This document shows positions 1 to 8,947 of a DNA stretch of 41,877 bases, in pieces; position 1 is the first letter of the stretch; every line of letters begins with the position of its first letter. The translations under genes were made by a program, and so were the position numbers. The notes under the pieces are model-generated. The model was given only the letters and a program-made list of their open reading frames with translations. It had not been told where the DNA came from and searched no databases. This DNA is from Bacteroidales bacterium (GTDB lineage: Bacteria; Bacteroidota; Bacteroidia; Bacteroidales; Tenuifilaceae), in NCBI GenBank assembly GCA_013376985.1, contig JACABB010000007.1:70441-112317 (forward strand), read 5' to 3'.

Positions 1-243
1 TCAATAATAAATTTAAACCGATCTAATCTCAAAAATAGATTTATACATTTTTTCAACTTTCAATTATACGGCAAACTTAACAAATGTGACAAATTTTCAA
101 GTAATTATTTATGAATAACGTAATACAATTGCTTTTAGTGGGATTATTTTCTATTAAATAACGGTTTCAATAGATGACATGACCCACAAAATAAAAAGAA
201 CCTATGTGTCAGATAGATTCTTTGATAAATAAAATGAATACGA

Positions 244-1359
244 TTATGTAGTTTTTCGGTATCTGCGGATTGCAAAAGTAAGTATAGTAATGGCAAGTAT
301 TGATATTGATATAAAACTATCACTGACATCTGAAAACCTCGCACCTTTTAGCAAGATCATTCGATTAACCTTCATAAAGTAGCATAATGGATTAATATGG
401 TTAAATGTTTTTGCCCAGTTTGGCATACTCTCAGTAGGTGTAAAAATACCGCTCATAAGAATAAAGATGATCATAAAAAAGAAAGCGACAAACATAACCT
501 GTTGCTGAGATGATGAACTTGAAGATATAAGCAATCCTCCTCCCAATGCAACTACGAGAAATATACCAGCAAAACTGAAAAGAAGTAATAGACTTCCATT
601 AATTGGTATATTGAAAAGGAGTTTACCTATCAATAAGCCAAACCCAAGTTCGAACATGGCAATAATCCAGAATGGTATAAGCTTTCCGATAATAAATTGG
701 TAACGTTTTATAGGGGTTACGTTGATTTGTTCAATTGTGCCTATCTCCTTCTCTCTCACTAGATTTAACGCCGTTAAAAACATACCTATAATAGTTACCA
801 GTATAACCAAGATACCTGGTACCATAAAGTGTGAGTATTTTAACTCTGGGTTGTACCAATAGCTAGTTTGAGTTGATATTGATGATGGTTTAACGATATT
901 CGTTCCAATTTTTTCCAGCATTATATTTTGGGAATAGCTAATGAGAATTGATGAAGTATAAGCATTAGTTAAAGCTGCTGATGTTCCATTAATTGCATTT
1001 ACTAAAAGTTGAACTCTAGGCTGAATTGAGTTATCAAAATCTTTCTCGAAATTTTGGGGAATTATAAGTACAGCGTCTGTTTTATTAGCATGAACCAACT
1101 CCACTGCTTTCTCAACCGACTGTTCCGTTGGAACAATTGAATAAAAAGGGGATGCATCGAAACGACGGATTATCTCTCTAGATCTTAAGGAGTTGTCAAA
1201 ATCAACCACTGAAAGGTTGATATTTTTCATCTCAAATGTAGCCGCATTAGCAAGGATAAGGAGTTGAACTATAGGTACCATGAAAATAATAGGTAGCATG
1301 GTTTTATTCCTAAATATTTGTAAAAACTCCTTTTGAATTATGTACAGTATTATTCTCAT
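244..1359 (-). CDS. ABC-2 type transporter permease, YbhR-like
   Basis: This is an inner-membrane permease of the ABC-2 family, 371 aa, and the last gene of the seven-gene efflux operon. It has one N-terminal membrane segment (about residues 20-42), a soluble periplasmic-type domain to about residue 170, then five hydrophobic segments. The motif REKEIGTIEQINVTP, after the second segment, is typical of YbhR/YbhS/YhhJ-type permeases. It starts 2 nt after the stop of the other permease gene, so the two are translationally linked, and they probably form a heterodimer driven by the two upstream ATPases. The substrate cannot be read from sequence; the E. coli YbhGFSR homologue has been linked to drug and cation export. 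The gene is intact, unlike its partner. The family call is firm and the substrate unknown. Confidence 0.9.
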   Translation of the reverse strand: MRIILYIIQKEFLQIFRNKTMLPIIFMVPIVQLLILANAATFEMKNINLSVVDFDNSLRSREIIRRFDASPFYSIVPTEQSVEKAVELVHANKTDAVLIIPQNFEKDFDNSIQPRVQLLVNAINGTSAALTNAYTSSILISYSQNIMLEKIGTNIVKPSSISTQTSYWYNPELKYSHFMVPGILVILVTIIGMFLTALNLVREKEIGTIEQINVTPIKRYQFIIGKLIPFWIIAMFELGFGLLIGKLLFNIPINGSLLLLFSFAGIFLVVALGGGLLISSSSSSQQQVMFVAFFFMIIFILMSGIFTPTESMPNWAKTFNHINPLCYFMKVNRMILLKGARFSDVSDSFISISILAITILTFAIRRYRKTT

Positions 1360-1361
1360 AG

Positions 1362-2480
1362 TTAGTTAAGTCTAACTTTAAATTTTTTAATGCTTAAGGT
1401 CAAAAAGAATACTATCATACCCAGCATAATTAGTATTTCTTTCCATACATAAAGTATACCCTCACCTTTAATCATAATGGTTTTGAGTGCAGAAATAAAC
1501 CATCGAGGAGGCATAATTAGGCTGAGCCATTGAAGGATTACTGGCATATTTTCTATAGGAAAGATAAACCCCGATAGTAGTATGGTTGGAAGCATCAAAC
1601 CAATCATCGATAAAAACATAGCAACCTGTTGAGTTTTGCTAACTGTAGAAATTAGTATACCCAACTAGAGAGCTAGAATAATAAAAATGAAGTTTACTAT
1701 AAGTAATAGTAAAAGACTACCTCTCATTGGTAAACTAAAAACGGTATAACCTAAGAGTAATATTACTAAAGCATTAGTAAAAGCGAGTCCAACATAAGGA
1801 AACACCTTGCCAATTATAATTTGTGATGGTTTGAGAGGAGATACCAGTAGGATTTCCATTGTGCCTAACTCCTTCTCTCTTGCTATTGAGATTGATGTCA
1901 TCATAGCAGTTATAAGCATTAGTATTAAAGCCATTGTACCGGGTACAAACATAAAAACTGCCTTTAATTCAGGGTTATATAGCATCCTTAGTCTGATATC
2001 AATTGGTGAAGAAGAGAATTCCTTTGAACCGTTTTCGATTGCAAAACTGTTGATTATAGCCCAAGCATAATTTGATAAAAGGCTAGCTGTATTGGGTTCT
2101 GAGGCATCAGTGATTATTTGAATCGAAGATTTTCCTTCTTTATAAAACTTTTGTGCAAAGTTGGGTTCATAAACCAATACCATCTTAGCTTTTCCTGAGC
2201 GAAGAACAGGCTCAATTTCAGTTTCAGAGTGAATGAATGTTGTTGGTATGAAATACCCAGATGAACCTAATTTTGATGTTAACTTTTGAGAAAGATAATC
2301 GCCTGATTTATCGAAAATTGCGATATTAGCATCTTTTATTTCATTGGTTACAACATACCCGAAGATAAGTAATTCTGCAATGGGCATACCAAAAATAATC
2401 AGCAATGTACGTTTATCCCTAAAAATATGCCTGAACTCTTTTTTGGCAAACCCCCAAAATTTATTCTTTTTACCTAACAT
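1362..2480 (-). pseudogene. ABC-2 permease (YbhS-like) interrupted by in-frame amber codon
   Basis: The reading frame encodes a second ABC-2 permease of normal length (372 codons plus the terminal stop), but codon 272 is TAG (1665-1667 on the minus strand). The frame does not shift: before the stop it reads FIILAL and straight after it LGILISTVSKTQQVAMF, which lines up with VALGGGLLISSSSSSQQQVMF in the adjacent permease. Both halves keep family features, including REKELGTMEILLVSP in the first and the last membrane segments in the second. A single base change (for example TCG or TTG to TAG) would explain it. It could be a recent nonsense mutation, a sequencing error, or read-through. Other genes here end in TAG (msrB, the first precursor peptide), so genome-wide recoding is unlikely. 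If real, the exporter loses the last three to four membrane segments of one subunit. Confidence 0.85.
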
Positions 2481-2498
2481 ACTACTCCTTGTGTTTGA

Positions 2499-3245
2499 TT
2501 AAGCAACACTTTTACCATTGCGGGCAAGCATTACAAATACTTCATCCATACTATTAGCATTATATTTTTTCTTCAGGTTTGATGGTGAATCTAATGCCTC
2601 AATTCTTCCATCGACCATGATTGAAAGTCTATCACAGTATTCTGCTTCATCCATATAATGTGTTGTGACGAAAACTGTAGTTCCTTGGCTAGTAACGTTA
2701 TAAATCATTTCCCAAAAACTTCTTCTTGTAATTGGGTCGACGCCGCCTGTTGGTTCATCGAGAAAAACAATAATTGGATTATGAATCATTGCGATGGAAA
2801 AGGCCAAACGCTGTTTCCATCCTAAAGGAAGCGAAGAAATTAAATCATCTTTAAAATCAACCATCTTTAGACTCGAAAGCAACTCTTCAATCCTAACTTT
2901 TAACACTTTACTGCTTAGCCCGTAAATACCACCAAAAAACCTGATATTCTCTCTTACAGTTAAATCATCGTAAAGAGAAAACTTTTGACTCATATAACCA
3001 ATGTTTGCTTTTATTAAATCGCGCTGAGTATAAGCGTTATATCCAGCCACATTTATTTTACCCGATGTGGGTTCAAGCAAACCGCTCATTATCCTTATAG
3101 CAGTTGTTTTTCCAGCACCATTTGCACCCAAAAAACCGAATATTTCACCTTTGTAAACCTTAAAAGTCAGGTTATCGTTGGCAACAAACTGACCAAACTT
3201 CTTCACAAGGTCTTGAACATCAATTACTATCTCGTTAGAATTCAT
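2499..3245 (-). CDS. ABC transporter ATP-binding protein, YbhF C-terminal-half type
   Basis: This is the ATPase subunit of the efflux ABC transporter, 248 aa. The Walker A motif is GANGAGKTT (about residues 40-48), Walker B is IVFLDEPTGGVDP, and the switch histidine is in FVTTHYMDEAEYCDR. The signature motif reads LPLGWKQRL instead of LSGGxxQ. As I recall, this variant is usual for the second ATPase half of YbhF-type proteins, so it is not a sign of decay. In E. coli YbhF the two ATPase halves are fused; here they are separate adjacent genes with 7 nt between them. The gene lies 18 nt upstream of the interrupted permease. Confidence 0.92.
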   Translation of the reverse strand: MNSNEIVIDVQDLVKKFGQFVANDNLTFKVYKGEIFGFLGANGAGKTTAIRIMSGLLEPTSGKINVAGYNAYTQRDLIKANIGYMSQKFSLYDDLTVRENIRFFGGIYGLSSKVLKVRIEELLSSLKMVDFKDDLISSLPLGWKQRLAFSIAMIHNPIIVFLDEPTGGVDPITRRSFWEMIYNVTSQGTTVFVTTHYMDEAEYCDRLSIMVDGRIEALDSPSNLKKKYNANSMDEVFVMLARNGKSVA

Positions 3246-3252
3246 ATTGAAA

Positions 3253-4167
3253 CTATTCGTTATTTCCCATTAGCTGCATAAAACAGTCCTCCACGGATGG
3301 TTCAATCTGTTTTACTGTTGTATTTTCAAAACCAGCATTAATAATACTTTCCTGTAATTCTTTGCAGGTTAGATCCTTATTATCGGTTGCAAAATGAATA
3401 TCCTGCCCAAAAAGGAATGCACCTTTACACATTGGAAAAGATCGAAGGTTTTTTAAAAGTTTGAAAGAATTAGGTGTGTTCACTCCCAGTAACTTATATG
3501 GAAATAAATCAACTACTCCTTTAGGTGTATTGATACTTAAAATCTGCCCCTTATCAATTAAGGCTATTCGATCGCACTGTGAAGCCTCATCCATATATGG
3601 GGTTGATACAAGTATTGTGATTCCTTCATCTTTCAATTTGCGAAGCATTACCCAAAATTCTTTCCTTGATACTGCATCTACCCCTGTTGTTGGCTCGTCG
3701 AGTAGAAGGATTTCGGGTTTATGAATGAGTGCGCATGAAAGAGCTAATTTCTGCTTCATACCACCCGATAATTTGCCAGCAAGCCTGTTTTTAAAGGGTT
3801 CCAGCATGTGGTAGATATCTTTGATAAGGTAATGGTTTTCCTCTATTGTAGTACCAAAAACACCCGCAAAAAACTCAAGATTTTCCAATACCGTTAAATC
3901 AGAATAAAGCGAAAAACGACCGGGCATATAGCCAACAATTTTTCTGATCTCTCGGAAATCTTTTACTACATCATTCCCTGAAAGGGAGGCTTTGCCTGAA
4001 TCAGGAATAATCAATGATGTAAGTATTCGAATGAGAGTTGTTTTACCGGCACCATCGGGTCCTATTAGCCCAAACAGTTCGCCCTTTTCAACTTCAAAGG
4101 AGACATCCTTTAAAGCAACAACCTTCTCATAAGATTTTGAGATATTATTAACTAAAATGGGGTTCAT
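3253..4167 (-). CDS. ABC transporter ATP-binding protein, YbhF N-terminal-half type
   Basis: This is the first of two ATPase subunits in the operon, 304 aa. Walker A is GPDGAGKTT, the signature is the canonical LSGGMKQKL, Walker B is ILLLDEPTTGVD, and the H-loop position reads STPYMDEASQCDR, with Pro where His is usual (compare TTHYMDEA in the partner). About 85 residues beyond the nucleotide-binding core end in EPSVEDCFMQLMG, as in DrrA/YbhF-type ATPases. The partner ATPase has an altered signature and an intact His, while this one has an intact signature and no His. The pair may therefore have one catalytic and one degenerate ATP site, which is an inference. It starts 1 nt after the HlyD-like gene. 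Confidence 0.92.
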   Translation of the reverse strand: MNPILVNNISKSYEKVVALKDVSFEVEKGELFGLIGPDGAGKTTLIRILTSLIIPDSGKASLSGNDVVKDFREIRKIVGYMPGRFSLYSDLTVLENLEFFAGVFGTTIEENHYLIKDIYHMLEPFKNRLAGKLSGGMKQKLALSCALIHKPEILLLDEPTTGVDAVSRKEFWVMLRKLKDEGITILVSTPYMDEASQCDRIALIDKGQILSINTPKGVVDLFPYKLLGVNTPNSFKLLKNLRSFPMCKGAFLFGQDIHFATDNKDLTCKELQESIINAGFENTTVKQIEPSVEDCFMQLMGNNE

Positions 4168-4168
4168 A

Positions 4169-5074
4169 CTATTTGTTGCTAATTAGCCTAACCTCTGCTG
4201 GCATACCTATTCTGAAACTTCCATCGTTTTTAACCTTAACTTTAATAGGATACACAAGTTTAACTCTCTCTTCACGGGTTTGGATTATTTTGGGAGTAAA
4301 TTCAGCTTCCGATGACACCCATGTTATTATTCCTTCTGATTCAATAAGTTGACCACTTTCATTATCAATAAAGACTTTTACCTTGCTACCGGGTTGAAAA
4401 CTGTGTAGTTGATTTCCTGAGATATAAGCACGTAGATACATAAAATCCATATTTGCCACTTTGTAAAGTGCTTTACCTTGTATAACACTTTCGAACTGGT
4501 TAACATAGGTAACTAGCACTTTTCCATCAGCAGGATTTACAATTTTACAACGGCGAAGTTGATCTTTTATTTGTTCAACCTGTGCAGTAAGTGCAGGTAT
4601 TTCAGCAAAAGTCGAAGTCTTTTGGACATCAATTGCATCCTTCTGTTTCTTAGCAAGGCTAATCCTACCTTCAATATCATCAATCTGTTTTTGGGTGGCA
4701 GAACCATCTGCAAACATCTTTTTAATTCTATTATATTCTATATTTAGAACATTTAATTGTTCTGCTTGAACTTCGGATTGAGCATTAATATTGGGTATTC
4801 TCGCCTTTATAGCCTCTATTTGGCTATTTAATTGCTTGCACTTTAGATAGAGTTGGATACTATCAATAACACCAACAATTTGCCCTGCTTTAACCAGTTC
4901 CCCCTCATCAATACTGAAAGTCAATAATTTGCCCGAGGCTTCAGCAGAAATGGTAGTCTCATCGGTTTCAAATGTACCATAGGCATCGGCTTTATCACCA
5001 TTTCTGTTGCATGATGATAATGAAGTAGTTAAAGTGCTAGTAACTAATGCGAGTATTATTAGTCTGATTTGCAT
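4169..5074 (-). CDS. HlyD-family membrane fusion protein, putative lipoprotein
   Basis: This is the periplasmic adaptor of the efflux system, 301 aa, and would join the ABC permeases to the TolC-like channel. The N-terminus has a signal peptide ending in a lipobox-like LSSC with Cys22, so lipid anchoring is likely. The biotinyl-lipoyl half motifs flank a coiled-coil hairpin (about residues 75-180, rich in Gln, Lys and Glu heptads): GKLLTFSIDEGELVKAGQIVG before it and NPADGKVLVTYVNQFESVIQG after it. A beta-barrel domain follows, with VKVFIDNESG and RIGMPAEVRL. It is equivalent to YbhG in the E. coli system. It lies 18 nt after the TolC-like gene, with a single nucleotide before the next gene. 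Confidence 0.9.
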   Translation of the reverse strand: MQIRLIILALVTSTLTTSLSSCNRNGDKADAYGTFETDETTISAEASGKLLTFSIDEGELVKAGQIVGVIDSIQLYLKCKQLNSQIEAIKARIPNINAQSEVQAEQLNVLNIEYNRIKKMFADGSATQKQIDDIEGRISLAKKQKDAIDVQKTSTFAEIPALTAQVEQIKDQLRRCKIVNPADGKVLVTYVNQFESVIQGKALYKVANMDFMYLRAYISGNQLHSFQPGSKVKVFIDNESGQLIESEGIITWVSSEAEFTPKIIQTREERVKLVYPIKVKVKNDGSFRIGMPAEVRLISNK

Positions 5075-5092
5075 ATCATTATGATTTAATTA

Positions 5093-6376
5093 TTATTTAA
5101 TATCGTTGCCTGTTAGGTTATAAAGCGTTACGATTTGGAGTGATAGCATAATTTTTCTTGTCTCCATATCGAGTCGAGCTCTGGATTCCGCATTAAAATC
5201 GGATATATAATTGGCTGATGTAATTGTTCCGTTTTTAAGCGATGATGAGCTTCGTTCTGTTACACCATGAAGTAGGTTGATTATTTCGTTATCCTTTTCG
5301 AGTTGATTTCTTAACTTACTTATTTCAGACTTAATACTTTCTATTTGAGCATTATAACCATTAAGATATACATCCTTACGACGATCTATCATACCCTGTT
5401 GGACTTTAAACTGCTGTTTTTCCCTACTTGCTGAATTCCAATCCCATATATTCCATGAAAGTTTTGCACCGAGTAGATAAAAGGTATCCCAATTGTTGCT
5501 GAGCATGTTTAGTCCTGGTTTACCATAGCCTCCTTGAACGAATCCCGCAAGGATTGGATAGTGCTTACGAGATACTAGATTTGATGAGGCATTCATTACA
5601 TCTTTCTGGAATCCAAAACCCGATAATTCAGGTCTAAGGCATGAAAAATCACTTAATTCGATTGGAATTGGCAGTATATACTTATCATTTTCGTTGATTA
5701 CAATTCCTGTAATTGCTCTAATTGATGATATCAAAGAGTTTTTCTGAGCTGGGATAGCATCCAAATTTTGTAATAGCTTTAGCTGCTCTGCTTTTATGGC
5801 ATCAATTGTAGAACTGAGTACCATTCCTGCTCTTACCCCTGATTCTAGTTCAAAAACCCTTCTTGCTAAATCCTTTTGCATCAGTTCAAGTTGATTTTTG
5901 GTAACATCTAGCAATACAAGGTTGAAGTAAAGGTTTGTTAGCCTTTCCTTGAGCCCATACATCTCAACATCAATCTTATTTCGCTCAAGGATTCTATTTC
6001 TCTCTTCCAATTCAATTCTTGATTCTGTGGAACCCCCGTCCCATATCAATTGAGAAACGTCAAGTGTAACTTTATACTGATCATGATCGGGTTTAGGTAT
6101 TGAAAATCCGGGGATTGGAAGACTTATATTCAAAGCAGTAACATCCGATTGCCATGTGGCAGAACCGTTAATATCCAATTTTGGAAGATAGTTCACCTTT
6201 AAATTACTTTGTTTTAGTTGATAAACAGAGTCGATAGATGAAGGAATCTTAGATATTGGATTTGAGGAGTTTAATGCTTTAAACAAATCGGTTAATCTGA
6301 TTGTATCCTGTCCAATGGAATACAATGGATTAAAGTTTATTACTAAAGTTAGAATGGAAATAATTATTGTTTTCAT
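5093..6376 (-). CDS. TolC-like outer membrane efflux protein
   Basis: This is the outer-membrane channel of the tripartite exporter, 427 aa, with a signal peptide over about the first 22 residues (MKTIIISILTLVINFNPLYS). The architecture is that of outer membrane efflux proteins: long amphipathic helices, a repeated half structure, and a C-terminal helix pair with SLKNGTITSANYISDFN (about residues 375-392). It is the second gene of the operon, 7 nt downstream of tetR. The channel being encoded with its ABC pump and adaptor is common in Bacteroidota but not in E. coli, where ybhGFSR uses TolC encoded elsewhere. Confidence 0.88.
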   Translation of the reverse strand: MKTIIISILTLVINFNPLYSIGQDTIRLTDLFKALNSSNPISKIPSSIDSVYQLKQSNLKVNYLPKLDINGSATWQSDVTALNISLPIPGFSIPKPDHDQYKVTLDVSQLIWDGGSTESRIELEERNRILERNKIDVEMYGLKERLTNLYFNLVLLDVTKNQLELMQKDLARRVFELESGVRAGMVLSSTIDAIKAEQLKLLQNLDAIPAQKNSLISSIRAITGIVINENDKYILPIPIELSDFSCLRPELSGFGFQKDVMNASSNLVSRKHYPILAGFVQGGYGKPGLNMLSNNWDTFYLLGAKLSWNIWDWNSASREKQQFKVQQGMIDRRKDVYLNGYNAQIESIKSEISKLRNQLEKDNEIINLLHGVTERSSSSLKNGTITSANYISDFNAESRARLDMETRKIMLSLQIVTLYNLTGNDIK

Positions 6377-6383
6377 CTTGCAT

Positions 6384-7004
6384 TTATTTACTGTTTATTT
6401 TTAATGTACTTATAATATAGTCAGCAACAACCGTTTTTCTTTCTTCTAAGAATTTGTTGTATTCTGATTTATCCTCAGAAAAGAGGATTTTTTCAATGAG
6501 GGGTCGTCCTGCAAAAGGAAAAATGCAGAGGCTTATCATATTAATCATAAAATGCCTTGTTTCCTCAAAACTCATATTTAACTGTTTAGCAAGATTTGTA
6601 ATTACAAGCCTTATCATATTTAAATCAAGCCCTGATTTAACAAAGAAAGATTTAAGGTTATCAGGATCACGATGAACCTCTTTAATAATGAAAGAGGGAA
6701 GAAATGGGTTTGAAATAAAGATTGAAATATAATTGCTGACAAAAGCTCTAATCTTATCTTCGAGGCTAATATCTCCAGAGGACATTAACGTTACCATTTT
6801 TGGAAAAAATTTACCCAATTCCTCTTGAAAAATCATCTCAAATAGTTTATACTTACTCCTAAAATAGTAGTGAAGTAACGCTTTATTGATACCCGCTTCA
6901 TCTGCTATCTCCTGCATGCGAGCACCATCTAATCCTTTTTCAATGAACACTTTACGAGCGGCTTTTAATATTTGCTGTTCCGTATCCTTTTGTTGTTCCG
7001 TCAT
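6384..7004 (-). CDS. TetR/AcrR-family transcriptional regulator (CecR-like position)
   Basis: This 206-aa regulator is the first gene of the efflux operon. The N-terminal helix-turn-helix spans about residues 8-55 (VFIEKGLDGARMQEIADEA, then ALLHYYFRSKYKLFE) and matches the TetR family closely. The C-terminal ligand domain is only family-level recognisable. Its position at the head of a YbhGFSR-type operon matches E. coli cecR (ybiH). Two palindromic sites with matching half-sites lie 18 and 92 nt upstream of the start codon, so it probably represses its own operon until an effector binds. The effector is unknown. Confidence 0.9.
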   Translation of the reverse strand: MTEQQKDTEQQILKAARKVFIEKGLDGARMQEIADEAGINKALLHYYFRSKYKLFEMIFQEELGKFFPKMVTLMSSGDISLEDKIRAFVSNYISIFISNPFLPSFIIKEVHRDPDNLKSFFVKSGLDLNMIRLVITNLAKQLNMSFEETRHFMINMISLCIFPFAGRPLIEKILFSEDKSEYNKFLEERKTVVADYIISTLKINSK

Positions 7005-7021
7005 AATTATTAACTATTTAA

Positions 7022-7039
7022 TTTAACTATATGGTTAAA
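7022..7039. promoter_or_regulatory. Putative TetR operator, proximal site
   Basis: This 18-bp imperfect palindrome has arms TTTAAC and GTTAAA around TATATG, 18 nt upstream of the tetR start codon. It shares both half-sites and the 18-bp size with the perfect palindrome at 7096-7113. The position suits autorepression. Confidence 0.6.
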
Positions 7040-7090
7040 CCACGTGGCAAATATATTTCGACTTTTATAATTATCCAAATATTTTAACTA

Positions 7091-7118
7091 ATTTATTTAA
7101 CCATTTGGTTAAATAAAT
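7091..7118. promoter_or_regulatory. Putative TetR operator, distal site
   Basis: This is a 28-bp perfect inverted repeat: two 13-bp arms (left arm ATTTATTTAACCA) around TT. The inner 18 bp (7096-7113) read TTTAACCATTTGGTTAAA and match the proximal site in both half-sites. It lies between the convergently irrelevant end of the PhzF-like gene and tetR, where the operon promoter should be. Confidence 0.7.
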
Positions 7119-7185
7119 ATTGAAATAATACCATCAAGATTATAACATTCAATAAATGAGAGATTTTTAGTGAAAAATATTATAT

Positions 7186-8088
7186 CTAAACTTCCATAAT
7201 GGTCTTAAATACTTTAACAGCATCACCCTTAAGTTGAATCAGAGATATTTCGCCATTATCTAAAGTAACCTTAACGCCTATAGTTCCAAGCCTACCCATT
7301 GCTTCCCCTTGCCTTCCGTTGAATTCAAAGGTATCTCCTGTAATTTCAATTATTTTATTTTGTAATAAATAACCTCCTAAAGGGCCATTGGCATTGCCCG
7401 TTACAGGATCCTCGTTTATGCCATTAATGGGAGCAAACATTCTGGCATAAGTCAATATATTCTTATTGTTAGAATCTAAAGTAAAAACAAAATATCCATT
7501 ACACTTTATTTGCTTGCTTATATCTATTAGGCTTTGAAAATCAGGAGTTAAAGAATTAAGTTTTTCTCTACTCTTAATTCCAATCATAACTTTAGAATAA
7601 CCTGTAGAGGCAATCTGTATTGGGCATCGTTCATCTAAATCAGATTTTATAAGTCCCAATGCATCAATTATTTTATGTGATGTTATACTGTCAAGCGGTG
7701 GATTTAACTCAAATTTCCCCTGAGTTATTGTTACTTGATAATCATTATCAACCTTGGTTATCTCAAAGGGTAATAGGCCATTGCGCGTTTTAAATCGAAG
7801 AATACAAGATTCTAAATTTTCCTCAAGGGCTTTTGCATACATCGCAGCTATTGTAGCGTGTCCACATGCTGGAATTTCAATTTTTGGTGTGAAATACCTT
7901 ATTATGCCATCGCAATTATTATCATCGGGGGAAAATAGAAAGGCAGTATCCGAATTGTTTAACTCACTTGCAATCATCAGCATTTGCTCATCGGATAACC
8001 CGTCGGCATTGATAACAACACCTGCGGGATTTCCTTTAAAGCACTCCTTTGTGAAAGAATCAATTTGATATATTATTAATTTAATCAT
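7186..8088 (-). CDS. PhzF-family isomerase-like protein
   Basis: This 300-aa protein belongs to the PhzF phenazine-biosynthesis-like / diaminopimelate-epimerase-fold family. Visible motifs are FKGNPAGVV near residue 18, ASELNNSDTAFLF with the family's catalytic Glu position, IPACGHATIAA, and DPVTGNANGPLGGYL in the second half. No phenazine genes are nearby, so it is almost certainly one of the many PhzF relatives with an unknown small-molecule substrate. It probably stands alone, with 29 nt between it and the DUF2807 gene upstream, so the two could share a transcript. Confidence 0.88.
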   Translation of the reverse strand: MIKLIIYQIDSFTKECFKGNPAGVVINADGLSDEQMLMIASELNNSDTAFLFSPDDNNCDGIIRYFTPKIEIPACGHATIAAMYAKALEENLESCILRFKTRNGLLPFEITKVDNDYQVTITQGKFELNPPLDSITSHKIIDALGLIKSDLDERCPIQIASTGYSKVMIGIKSREKLNSLTPDFQSLIDISKQIKCNGYFVFTLDSNNKNILTYARMFAPINGINEDPVTGNANGPLGGYLLQNKIIEITGDTFEFNGRQGEAMGRLGTIGVKVTLDNGEISLIQLKGDAVKVFKTIMEV

Positions 8089-8117
8089 AAGGCTTTTAAA
8101 TGAATTGTTGGATGCAG

Positions 8118-8801
8118 TTATTCAAGAATATTAACTGTTGCTCCAAAACCAGTTTTTATTTTATTTTGTTTTGGTGCGCCAGAATATATTAGTGTTCCAC
8201 CAGTTCTAACATTTGCATCCAATAATTGAGTCACATTCACTTTAGCAGTACCTGCACTACCTACTCGAATGTATGTGCTGTCGGATTGGGCATCAAGGGC
8301 TGAAAGTATTCCTCCCGTGGAAATTTTAGCCTCCATTGATCCTGTTTTGCCGCTTAATCTCATGCTAGCCCCTTGTCCCACCTTAATATCTACTGTTTTT
8401 AAACTTAGTTCAGCCTGAAGTTGTCCGTTGGTGTTTGCGTTAAGCACAACTTTATCGCCAATTAAAGGGTTCTGAAGGCTAACTGATCCCGATGCTCCTA
8501 CATTAATCTCCCTAACCTCCTTATAAGTAATGTATAACTCCACGCTTGCATCAATATGAATTCCACGAGAAAGTCCAACCTCCAACGTTTTTCCATTCAC
8601 TGTAATTTCAATATCAGATAGCTCTATACCAGAAGCAACAATTTTCACCTTTTCTTCGTTACCCTTAATAAGAAAAACCCTAACCTCGCTCTCAACCTTA
8701 AGCTTATCAAAGGCTGAAAGGTTTCTTTCTTGTGTTGTTTGACAATATGAATTGGTAAAATTCACAATCATTAATATAAATATCACCACTGTATTTTTCA
8801 T
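8118..8801 (-). CDS. Head-GIN domain (DUF2807) secreted protein
   Basis: This 227-aa protein starts with a signal peptide (MKNTVVIFILMIVNFTNSYC). The rest is the repetitive beta-strand pattern of the putative auto-transporter adhesin head-GIN domain, DUF2807: LSAFDKLKVESEVRVFLIKG at the start, then periodic Gly/Ser/Asn turns such as INVGASGSVSLQNP and IKVGQGASMRLSG. The fold resembles a parallel beta solenoid. The function is not established. The protein is probably periplasmic or surface-exposed. It is divergent from msrB, with 146 nt between the start codons. Confidence 0.85.
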   Translation of the reverse strand: MKNTVVIFILMIVNFTNSYCQTTQERNLSAFDKLKVESEVRVFLIKGNEEKVKIVASGIELSDIEITVNGKTLEVGLSRGIHIDASVELYITYKEVREINVGASGSVSLQNPLIGDKVVLNANTNGQLQAELSLKTVDIKVGQGASMRLSGKTGSMEAKISTGGILSALDAQSDSTYIRVGSAGTAKVNVTQLLDANVRTGGTLIYSGAPKQNKIKTGFGATVNILE

Positions 8802-8947
8802 CGCTTAATCTTTTAGAAGTTATAAAAGAATTCTTTTACAAATTTGATATAAAATCTACTATATATTTAAAAAAAGTGAACTTTTTAAAGAGTTTAACGT
8901 TTTTAAACCAATCAATAATATTGCACATTAAATGTTTAACAAATAAA

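Noticed and set aside
1362-2480. Genome-wide reassignment of TAG to explain the permease stop
   Set aside because: msrB and precursor A end in TAG at sensible places, so TAG is used as a stop.
7186-8088. Phenazine biosynthesis
   Set aside because: Only a PhzF-family member is present; no other phz genes are in the window.
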